Below are positions 1 through 5,145 of a stretch of 5,145 nt of DNA, piece by piece. Positions within the stretch are counted from its first letter, which is position 1, and each line of letters begins with the position of its first letter. The notes beneath the pieces were generated by a model that was not told the origin of the DNA, searched no databases, and saw only the letters and a list, made by a program, of their open reading frames with translations. The DNA is taken from positions 1-5,145 of the forward strand of contig JADFDL010000143.1 of NCBI GenBank assembly GCA_018262875.1. The letters are read 5' to 3'. This DNA is from Rhodocyclaceae bacterium (GTDB lineage Bacteria; Pseudomonadota; Gammaproteobacteria; Burkholderiales; Rhodocyclaceae). Made by a program: the position numbers and the translations under genes.

Positions 1-1
1 G

Positions 2-991
2 CGCGAGGCGGCGCAGCTCGAATCCTCCAAGGATTTCGCCAAACGCTTCATGCAGCGCCACAGGATCCCCACCGCCGCCTTCGCCACCTTCGGCAATGCC
101 GAGGAAGCGCACGCCTACGTCGATGCGCAGGGGGCCCCCATCGTCATCAAGGCCGACGGCCTGGCCGCCGGCAAGGGCGTGGTGGTCGCCATGGATTCCG
201 CCGAGGCGCATGCCGCCATCGACCAGATGCTGGTCGACAACAGGATGGGCGACGCCGGCGCGCGCGTGGTGATCGAGGAATTCCTCGAGGGCGAGGAGGC
301 CAGCTTCATCGTCATGTGCGACGGCACGCATGCCCTGCCGCTCGCCACCAGCCAGGACCACAAGCGGCTGCGCGACGGCGACGAGGGGCCCAACACCGGC
401 GGCATGGGCGCCTATTCGCCGGCGCCGGTGGTGACGCCGGCCGTGCACGCCCGCGCCATGCGCGAGGTCATCATGCCGACGCTGAACGGCATGGCGCAGG
501 ACGGCATTCCCTATACCGGTTTCCTCTACGCCGGCCTGATGATCGCGCCGGACGGCAGCGTCAAGACGCTGGAATTCAACTGCCGCATGGGCGACCCCGA
601 GACGCAGCCGATCATGCTGCGCCTGAAGAACGATCTCGTTGACCTCGTCGAGGCCGCCATCCATTGCCGGCTCAAGGACACCGAGGCGGAGTGGGATCGC
701 CGCGTCGCCCTCGGCATCGTCATGGCGGCGGCCGGCTACCCGGAATCCCCGCGCAAGGGCGATACCCTCCACGGCCTGCCCCCTGCCGGCGACGACTACC
801 ACGTCTTTCATGCCGGCACCGCGCTTTCCGGCAAGGACGTCGTCACGGCGGGCGGACGCGTGCTCTGCGTCACTGCCCTGGGCGACAACGTCAGGGCGGC
901 GCAGATGCGCGCCTACGAGATCGCCGAGCAGATCGAGTTCGCCGGCATGCAGATGCGGCGCGACATCGGCCATCGCGCCATTCGGCGCTAG
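2..991 (+). CDS. purD: Phosphoribosylamine--glycine ligase (GAR synthetase), 5' end cut off by window
   Basis: PurD performs the second step of de novo purine synthesis in the cytoplasm: 5-phosphoribosylamine + glycine + ATP gives glycinamide ribonucleotide + ADP + Pi. The frame is open from base 2, so the first ATG at 50 is an internal Met and not the start. By recalled alignment with the E. coli protein (429 aa), about 95 N-terminal residues (the first Rossmann-like domain) lie outside the window and 329 codons remain. ATP-grasp features are visible: IVIKADGLAAGKG (about 140-178), the EEFLEGEEASF segment (about 275-307), SQDHKR and GPNTGGMGAYSP (about 350-424), the metal-ligand region LEFNCR, and the GARS signature RMGDPETQ (584-607). 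The C-terminal domain ends in a typical RRDIGHRAI. The stop is TAG at 989-991. hemF follows in the same reading frame. The identification is essentially certain; only the missing 5' end and its regulation are unknown. Confidence 0.98.
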   Translation, partial: REAAQLESSKDFAKRFMQRHRIPTAAFATFGNAEEAHAYVDAQGAPIVIKADGLAAGKGVVVAMDSAEAHAAIDQMLVDNRMGDAGARVVIEEFLEGEEASFIVMCDGTHALPLATSQDHKRLRDGDEGPNTGGMGAYSPAPVVTPAVHARAMREVIMPTLNGMAQDGIPYTGFLYAGLMIAPDGSVKTLEFNCRMGDPETQPIMLRLKNDLVDLVEAAIHCRLKDTEAEWDRRVALGIVMAAAGYPESPRKGDTLHGLPPAGDDYHVFHAGTALSGKDVVTAGGRVLCVTALGDNVRAAQMRAYEIAEQIEFAGMQMRRDIGHRAIRR

Positions 992-1005
992 GCGGCCATC
1001 GCGCC
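967..1005. repeat. 13-bp direct repeat flanking the purD stop codon
   Basis: The 13-mer CGGCCATCGCGCC occurs exactly at 967-979 (end of purD) and again at 993-1005 (purD-hemF spacer), 26 bp apart start to start, with the TAG stop between the copies. It could be the trace of a short local duplication that helped create the spacer. It could also be chance in GC-rich DNA, since the sequence after each copy does not clearly match. Confidence 0.6.
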
Positions 1006-1015
1006 GCCACCCGCG

Positions 1016-1912
1016 ATGGATACCGCCGATCTTCTCGCCTATTTTACCGGCCTGCAGGAGCGCATCGTCGCTGAACTGGCCGCTTTCGACGGCAAGGATT
1101 TTCGCACCGATAGCTGGCAGCGCCCGGAGGGCGGCGGCGGCCTCACCCGCCTGATCGAGGAGGGCGACTTCTTCGAGCGCGGCGGCGTCAATTTCTCCCA
1201 TGTCATGGGCAGCAGCCTGCCGCCTTCGGCCACCGCCGCGCGGCCGGCGCTCGCCGGGCGCGCCTGGGAGGCGATGGGCGTCTCCCTGGTGCTGCATCCG
1301 CGCAATCCCTACTGCCCGACCGCGCACATGAACGTGCGCTGCTTCATCGCCCGCAAAGAGGGCGATGAACCAGCCTGGTGGTTCGGCGGCGGCATGGACC
1401 TCACGCCCTACTACGGCTTCGAGGAGGACGCCCGCCATTTCCACACCGCCTGCAGGCAGGCGCTGGCGCCCTTCGGCGCCGACGTGCATCCGCGCTACAA
1501 GCAGTGGTGCGACGACTACTTCTTCCTCAAGCACCGCAACGAGCCGCGCGGGGTCGGCGGCATCTTCTTCGACGATCTGAACGAGGGGGGCTTCGACCGC
1601 TGCTTCGGCCTGACGCAGGCGGTCGGCAACGCCTTCCTGGCGGCTTACCTGCCCATCGTGGAGCGGCGCCGCGCCCTGCCCTACGGTAAGCGCGAGCGCG
1701 ATTTCCAGGCCTACCGGCGCGGACGCTACGTCGAGTTCAACCTGGTGTGGGATCGCGGCACCCTGTTCGGCCTGCAGTCGGGCGGGCGCACCGAGTCGAT
1801 CCTCATGTCGCTGCCGCCGCTGGTGAAGTGGCGCTATGACTGGAAGCCCGAGGCGGGCAGCGCCGAGGAAAAGCTCTACACGGATTTTCTCAAGCCCAGG
1901 GACTGGGCCTGA
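1016..1912 (+). CDS. hemF: Oxygen-dependent coproporphyrinogen III oxidase
   Basis: HemF is a cytoplasmic homodimeric enzyme that oxidatively decarboxylates two propionate side chains of coproporphyrinogen III to give protoporphyrinogen IX, using O2. The product is 298 aa, against 299 in E. coli, and similarity runs end to end. Visible blocks are [13 protein letters not shown] (57-69), [16 protein letters not shown] (93-108), [19 protein letters not shown] (121-139), [19 protein letters not shown] (161-179) and the C-terminal [20 protein letters not shown] (234-253). H94, H104, H143 and H173 sit exactly two residues before the four conserved histidines of the E. coli enzyme (96, 106, 145, 175). 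The ATG at 1016 gives the family's normal N-terminus. No convincing Shine-Dalgarno precedes it. The gene lies 24 nt after the purD stop and in the same frame, so translation probably depends on ribosomes finishing purD. The 3' end meets hemY tail to tail. Confidence 0.98.
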   Translation: MDTADLLAYFTGLQERIVAELAAFDGKDFRTDSWQRPEGGGGLTRLIEEGDFFERGGVNFSHVMGSSLPPSATAARPALAGRAWEAMGVSLVLHPRNPYCPTAHMNVRCFIARKEGDEPAWWFGGGMDLTPYYGFEEDARHFHTACRQALAPFGADVHPRYKQWCDDYFFLKHRNEPRGVGGIFFDDLNEGGFDRCFGLTQAVGNAFLAAYLPIVERRRALPYGKRERDFQAYRRGRYVEFNLVWDRGTLFGLQSGGRTESILMSLPPLVKWRYDWKPEAGSAEEKLYTDFLKPRDWA

Positions 1913-1925
1913 AAGTCAGCCCTGG
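1894..1925. terminator. Possible weak hairpin(s) at the hemF/hemY convergent junction
   Basis: Several overlapping inverted repeats span the two stop codons. GCCCAG (1894-1899) pairs with CTGGGC (1903-1908) around a 3-nt loop. Alternatively, GGG plus CTGA (1905-1907 and 1909-1912, one bulged C) pairs with TCAG plus CCC (1916-1922), leaving the 3-bp spacer as loop. CCAGGG (1896-1901) can also pair with CCCTGG (1920-1925). No U-tract follows on either strand, so a classical intrinsic terminator is not supported. The CTGA/TCAG arms partly arise simply because two TGA stops face each other. Confidence 0.2.
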
Positions 1926-3094
1926 CGGCACAGCGCCGCGGCGCCGCGATACGCCTGGTTGGATTCCTCGCTGCGGCCGAGCTGGGCAAACAGCGTGGCC
2001 AGTTCGACATAGGCATCCTGGCTCGGCTGCACCGCCAGCGACGCCTCGAAATAACTCTGCGCCTTGCCCCACAACTGCTGCTCCCGGCACAGCTTGCCCA
2101 GGGCCAGCAGCAGGTGCGCGTCCTCGGCATGCTGCTCCAGCCATTTTTCGGCGCGGGCAATGCGGCCCAGCGTGTCGCCGCCGCGGCACTCGGCATACAG
2201 CCCGGCCAGTTCGGAATCCCATTCGGCGTCGCCCCGCTGCTCGATGATGCGCTGCGCCGTCGCGCCGTCGCCGGCGGCGATCAGCGCCCGCACCGCCGCG
2301 GCCGCCAGTCGGGCCGCGCGTTGCTCTTCGGCAGGTACGGCGGCCCAGTAGGCGGCGAGCGCGCGGGCATCGCCTTCCCGGCCACGCAGATTCTCCAGGT
2401 GGGCGCGCTGCTTGAGCGGAACGGCGGCATCATGCGTCAGGGCACGGTGCTTCTCCAACTGACGCGCCACTTTCAGCACGTCGTCCCAACGGCCCAGCCC
2501 GCGGTGCACGCGCAGCGCCAGGCGCAGCGCGGCGATATGCCGGCCGCCGCCCTCCTGCAATGCGTCCAGCGCCTCCAGCGCGGCTTCGAAGCGGCGCGCA
2601 TCGACGTGAAGCTCCGCCTCGGTCATCAAGCGCGCGGCACGCGCCTCGTCATCATGCTCGGCGGCACGCTTGAGCCACTCCTCCTCACGCCGGCTGTCGC
2701 GCAAGAAATGCGCCGCGCGCGCCGCCACCAGCGCCGAAAGTGCCGGCGCCTCGTGGGCGGCATGGGACAGGGCGGCGTTCTTCAGGGCGTGTCCGTAGCG
2801 GCCTTCGAAAAGCTGCTGCACCGCCTCACGCAGCGCCCGTGCGCCCTTCTCGCGCCGCTTGCGCTCGCGGAACGCGCGCACGGCCTGCGGCAAGCGCAGC
2901 GTATGCGACAGCAGGCGCAGCAGGGCATGGCCGAGCAGGAAACCACCGACCGCCAGCACGATGAAGAAATTCAGCGACAACTCGACGTGCCAGGGCGGCA
3001 GGACAACCAGAACATAGCCTTCGTTATAGCCAAAGGCCAGCGACACGCCGACGGCGAGGGCGAACAGCGCCAGCAGCCAGAGCAGGATGCGCAT
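1916..3094 (-). CDS. hemY: HemY-like inner-membrane TPR protein
   Basis: This is the proteobacterial HemY protein found beside hemX in heme operons. Its exact biochemical role is not settled, and it is unrelated to the Bacillus protoporphyrinogen oxidase also called HemY. The product is 392 aa, close to the family's usual length of about 400. Residues 2-22 (LLWLLALFALAVGVSLAFG) and about 41-60 (LNFFIVLAVGGFLLGHALLR) are transmembrane helices. A basic stretch (RAFRERKRREKGAR, 73-86) follows and is likely cytoplasmic. The rest is alanine-rich and helical. The clearest TPR units are near the C-terminus, about 324-357 (ending YFEASLAVQP) and 358-391 (YVELATLFAQLGR...AYRGAA). The ATG at 3094 shares one base with the hemX stop (TGATG on the minus strand) and has an AGGGAA 8 nt upstream, so translation is coupled to hemX. 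It is the last gene of the operon visible here and ends 3 bp from hemF. Confidence 0.93.
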   Translation of the reverse strand: MRILLWLLALFALAVGVSLAFGYNEGYVLVVLPPWHVELSLNFFIVLAVGGFLLGHALLRLLSHTLRLPQAVRAFRERKRREKGARALREAVQQLFEGRYGHALKNAALSHAAHEAPALSALVAARAAHFLRDSRREEEWLKRAAEHDDEARAARLMTEAELHVDARRFEAALEALDALQEGGGRHIAALRLALRVHRGLGRWDDVLKVARQLEKHRALTHDAAVPLKQRAHLENLRGREGDARALAAYWAAVPAEEQRAARLAAAAVRALIAAGDGATAQRIIEQRGDAEWDSELAGLYAECRGGDTLGRIARAEKWLEQHAEDAHLLLALGKLCREQQLWGKAQSYFEASLAVQPSQDAYVELATLFAQLGRSEESNQAYRGAAALCRQG

Positions 3095-4173
3095 CAGCGG
3101 GCTTCCCTGTCGCGCGGCAGACTCACCGCCGTCCCCTCCCGCGCGATCTTGAAGTTACGCAGCGTGGTCAGGCTCTCCTGGAGATTGGGCAGGGCCAGGC
3201 TGACATCGGCAGCGGCCAATTGCCTGAGCGTTGCCAGCGCCGCCTGCACGGGGCGGGCGCGCGTGTCGAAATACTGCTCGATCCAGGCCTGCGCCTGCCC
3301 GATGTCCTGGCGGAACGACTTGCCGTCCCGCTGCAGGAGCGCCAGCCGGGCATTCACCAGGCGCAGCTTGAGGTTCTCGCGCAGGAAAAAGGCATGCGTG
3401 GGCGACAGCAACGCGGGATTGGGCCGGTCGAGGCGCTCGACGCGGATCAGGCTCTTCAATTCCCGCCACAGTTCGCCGAGCAGCGCCTCCCAGTAGCCGG
3501 ACGCCGCGGCGGGCACGAACGTCTCCCGGGCCGGCTCCATGCGCGGCTTGGCTTCGAAGGCGAGGGGCAGGGTGTCCGCGGCGCGGACAACACCCTCGAT
3601 GCGCAGCGCGATGCCCGGCACGTCGGCCAGCGGCAGCGCCTTCAGCCGCTCGATGTCGCGGGCGATCACCTTGCGCAGCGGCAGGTACTGGGCGCGCCCG
3701 GCCGCGCCCAGGCGCGCGTCGGCGCCTTGCAGCGCAATCAGCGCCGCCTCGACGTTGCCGGCAAGTTGCAATTGCTGTGCAGCCGTGTTGAGCGCCTGCT
3801 CGATCTCGGCCAGCAGCCGCTCGTCGCGGTTGCGCGTCAGTTCCTGCACCATGGCGTCGAGCGCCGCCTGCTGGCTCTGCGACTCGGCCAGTTTCGCTTC
3901 CAGCGCGCCCGCCTTGGCCTGCAAGGCGGCCAAGGCCTCCTGGTTCTGCTTCGCGACGATGCGCGCCTCCCCCATTGCCGCATCCCCTGCGGCCAGGCGG
4001 TGCGCCACTTCCTGTTGCAACTCGGCGATGCGGCCGCGCGTCTCGATCGACTGCCAGGCGAGCAGGCCGAGCGCCGCCGCCGCCACCCACAAGACGGGTT
4101 GCCGCAGGATCGTCAACGCCTGCCGCAGTCGTCCCGGCCTAGCCGGGGAAGTCAAAGCATCCTGTTCCATCAT
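3094..4173 (-). CDS. hemX: HemX family membrane protein (not a true methyltransferase)
   Basis: The product is 359 aa. It has a short cytoplasmic N-terminus, a single transmembrane helix at about 25-41 (QPVLWVAAAALGLLAWQ), then a Gln/Glu/Ala-rich predicted coiled coil at about 45-115, then a helical C-terminal domain that is probably periplasmic. Family-typical segments are LAEIEQALNTAAQQLQLAGN (121-140), LRENLKLRLVNARLALLQRD (264-283) and WIEQYFD (297-303). HemX proteins are often labelled uroporphyrinogen-III C-methyltransferase. I see none of the glycine-rich SAM-binding motifs of CobA/CysG enzymes, so that label should not be used. In some betaproteobacteria HemX is fused to HemD; here it is separate but coupled. 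Two tandem ATGs are possible (4173 and 4170), forming an ATGATG that overlaps the hemD TGA by 4 or 1 nt. The first is annotated. The stop overlaps the hemY start by 1 nt. The molecular function is unsettled, but a role connected with heme synthesis is implied by context. Confidence 0.92.
   Translation of the reverse strand: MMEQDALTSPARPGRLRQALTILRQPVLWVAAAALGLLAWQSIETRGRIAELQQEVAHRLAAGDAAMGEARIVAKQNQEALAALQAKAGALEAKLAESQSQQAALDAMVQELTRNRDERLLAEIEQALNTAAQQLQLAGNVEAALIALQGADARLGAAGRAQYLPLRKVIARDIERLKALPLADVPGIALRIEGVVRAADTLPLAFEAKPRMEPARETFVPAAASGYWEALLGELWRELKSLIRVERLDRPNPALLSPTHAFFLRENLKLRLVNARLALLQRDGKSFRQDIGQAQAWIEQYFDTRARPVQAALATLRQLAAADVSLALPNLQESLTTLRNFKIAREGTAVSLPRDREAR
3103..3108 (-). 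promoter_or_regulatory. Shine-Dalgarno for hemY
   Basis: AGGGAA on the minus strand lies inside the hemX 3' end, 8 nt before the hemY ATG at 3094-3092. It is the clearest ribosome-binding site among the junctions in this window and supports the chosen hemY start. Confidence 0.55.
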
Positions 4174-5066
4174 CGATCCGTTTCCATCGCGCCAAAGTAC
4201 GCTTCCAGGCCCGCCAACAGGCCATCGTCGCCCGGCTCCGTAATAACCGCCTCGGCAAAACCCATCTGCCGGGCTTCCTCGGCGATGCGCTGGTGGGCAA
4301 CGAAGAGCGGCGCCGCCTTCAATGCCGCCTCGCCCGCCACGCCAACCATCGCCGCCAGGTTGCGCAGTCCTTCGCTGCTCGTCACCGTCAGCGCATCGAT
4401 TGCTCTCATCCCGAGCAGATCCCGCAGCGGCGCCGCGTCGATGTCCGGCCGGCCGCGCCGGTAGCAGGGAATGCGCTCCACCTGCGCGCCGCGCGCCTCC
4501 AGCGTCTCGCCGAGCAGTTCGCGCCCGCTGTCGCCGCGAAAAATCGCCACACGCTTGTCGCGAATTGCCTCGGCTGCGAATTCCGGACGCTGCAGGAGCG
4601 CCTCGCTGTCGAAGCGCCCGCCGTCCGGCGTGACGATGTGCGTCACGCCGAAGCGGGCGATGGCGCGTACGCTGGTCTCGCCCATCGCGGCCGCCACGAC
4701 CCGCGCCGGCCAGGGATGCCGCGCCGTGATGACGGAGAGCGCCTTCTCCGCCGCGTTCGGGCTGACGAAAACGGCAATATCGAAGCCGTCGATCCGCTCT
4801 GCCGCGGCCTGCAAGGGCCCGGGGTCGGCAGCATCGAAAATCGCCAGCACCGGAAAGCGCACGGCGCTGCCGCCGCGCGCCTCGATCTCCCGCGCCAGCT
4901 TGCCGGCCTGCTCCGCCGGCCTTGTTACCACGATCCTCCGGTTAGTCAGACTTGGCCTGCCCCCCGCTCCCCTTCCCGCGGAAGGGGGTGACGATTGTTC
5001 GCCGCTTCGCAGCTCCATGTCGTTGACTGCGCCGTCCTTGGGGCGGCCCGGCGGACGGCGCGTCAT
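4170..5066 (-). CDS. hemD: Uroporphyrinogen-III synthase with unusual N-terminal extension
   Basis: HemD closes hydroxymethylbilane into uroporphyrinogen III, inverting ring D, in the cytoplasm. The family's two-domain pattern is clear: RRIVVTRPAEQA (43-54), RFPVLAI (70-76), VFVSPNAAEKAL (99-110), AAMGETSVRAIARFG (126-140), KRVAIFRGDSGRELLGETL (171-189), RGAQVERIPCYRR (192-204, including the conserved Tyr202), TVTSSEGLRNL (227-237) and AHQRIAEEARQMG (257-269). The core from about residue 40 is about 259 aa, a normal length. The first 40 residues are extra, rich in Gly, Pro, Arg and Ser, and contain a perfect inverted repeat. Start choice: ATG at 5066 overlaps the hemC stop (ATGA), matching the coupling seen downstream. 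ATG at 5018 (Met17) is an alternative. A CTG at 4949 after a purine-rich tract would give the family-typical N-terminus, but that is speculative. The 3' end overlaps hemX. Confidence 0.95.
   Translation of the reverse strand: MTRRPPGRPKDGAVNDMELRSGEQSSPPSAGRGAGGRPSLTNRRIVVTRPAEQAGKLAREIEARGGSAVRFPVLAIFDAADPGPLQAAAERIDGFDIAVFVSPNAAEKALSVITARHPWPARVVAAAMGETSVRAIARFGVTHIVTPDGGRFDSEALLQRPEFAAEAIRDKRVAIFRGDSGRELLGETLEARGAQVERIPCYRRGRPDIDAAPLRDLLGMRAIDALTVTSSEGLRNLAAMVGVAGEAALKAAPLFVAHQRIAEEARQMGFAEAVITEPGDDGLLAGLEAYFGAMETDR
4969..4987. repeat. Perfect 8-bp inverted repeat (hairpin) in the 5' part of hemD
   Basis: CCCCTTCC (4969-4976) is exactly complementary to GGAAGGGG (4980-4987), with loop CGC. 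It sits in a strongly strand-biased C-rich/G-rich tract of about 4960-4988 and is translated as part of a low-complexity PPSAGRG-type segment of the HemD extension. Short GC-rich palindromes of this kind are often dispersed intergenic repeats in proteobacterial genomes. Whether this one is repeated elsewhere cannot be seen here. It could hinder or modulate translation of hemD, or be a leftover insertion. Confidence 0.6.
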
Positions 5067-5145
5067 CCGCCCAACGCGGCGAGTATCTCCTCGGCGCCGC
5101 GCGCGCGCAGTTCATTCGCCAGAGCCAGGCCGAGCGCCTCAGGGT
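5063..5145 (-). CDS. hemC: Porphobilinogen deaminase (hydroxymethylbilane synthase), C-terminal fragment
   Basis: Only the last 26 codons and the TGA (5065-5063) are inside the window; the 5' part continues past base 5145. The translated tail PEALGLALANELRARGAEEI, followed by LAALGG, matches the usual HemC C-terminus (an EALG...A..L...GA.EIL pattern). Its position directly before hemD is the standard hemC-hemD order. HemC joins four porphobilinogens into hydroxymethylbilane, the substrate of HemD. The dipyrromethane-binding cysteine and catalytic residues are outside the window. The stop overlaps the annotated hemD start by 4 nt (ATGA). Identification rests on a short tail plus context. Confidence 0.88.
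   Translation of the reverse strand, partial: PEALGLALANELRARGAEEILAALGG

Noticed and set aside
50..52. ATG at 50 as the purD start
   Set aside because: The frame is open upstream to base 2 and encodes AAQLESSKDFAKRF, which aligns with the interior of PurD, so this Met is internal.
639..1154. Plus-strand open frame across the purD end and hemF start
   Set aside because: Ser/Arg/Ala-rich out-of-frame translation overlapping two clear genes.
2114..3496. Plus-strand open frame of 460 codons antisense to hemY and hemX
   Set aside because: It is the mirror of two recognised genes in GC-rich DNA where stops are rare. Its product is a Gln/Arg-rich composition with no recognisable domain, and it crosses the hemX/hemY boundary.
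3155..4090. Minus-strand open frame of 311 codons overlapping hemX in another frame
   Set aside because: The Gly/Arg/Ala-rich shadow translation has no start context or domain, while the hemX frame shows a membrane helix, a coiled coil and family motifs.
3220..4464. Plus-strand open frame of 414 codons antisense to hemX and the end of hemD
   Set aside because: Same artefact: arginine- and glutamine-rich, no motif, opposite two well-supported genes.
5098..5108. Alternating CG run, possible Z-DNA or repeat tract
   Set aside because: Only 11 bases, within the hemC coding sequence for an ordinary LRARGA segment, and expected at this GC content.

Overview
The window is about 5.1 kb of very GC-rich DNA, nearly all coding. 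It carries parts of two core biosynthesis loci from what looks like a betaproteobacterium. Rhodocyclales or a close relative is my best guess, from the protein similarity I recognise, the GC content, and the purD-hemF and hemC-hemD-hemX-hemY gene orders. No species can be named from the sequence alone. The oxygen-dependent HemF implies a lifestyle that uses oxygen at least part of the time.

Left arm, plus strand (2-1912): the 3' three quarters of purD (purine synthesis) is followed after 24 bp by a complete hemF (oxygen-dependent coproporphyrinogen III oxidase). Right arm, minus strand (5145-1916): the last 26 codons of hemC, then hemD, hemX and hemY. Each stop codon in this series overlaps the next start codon, so the series reads as one translationally coupled operon. 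The two arms converge, and the hemF and hemY stop codons are separated by only 3 bp. There is no gene-free stretch longer than 24 bp. I see no RNA genes, mobile-element genes, CRISPR arrays or phage genes.

How the genes fit together: HemC makes hydroxymethylbilane and HemD cyclises it to uroporphyrinogen III. After HemE (not in the window), HemF oxidatively decarboxylates coproporphyrinogen III to protoporphyrinogen IX. HemX and HemY are inner-membrane proteins of unsettled biochemical role that accompany hemCD in many proteobacteria. PurD is a purine enzyme that happens to be coupled to hemF.

I do not see an undescribed biological system. The most interesting local feature is an unusual N-terminal extension of about 40 residues on HemD. 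It contains a perfect 8-bp inverted repeat in a G-rich tract, which could be a small dispersed palindromic repeat inserted at the hemC-hemD junction. Smaller curiosities are the tail-to-tail junction of the two loci and a 13-bp direct repeat around the purD stop codon.
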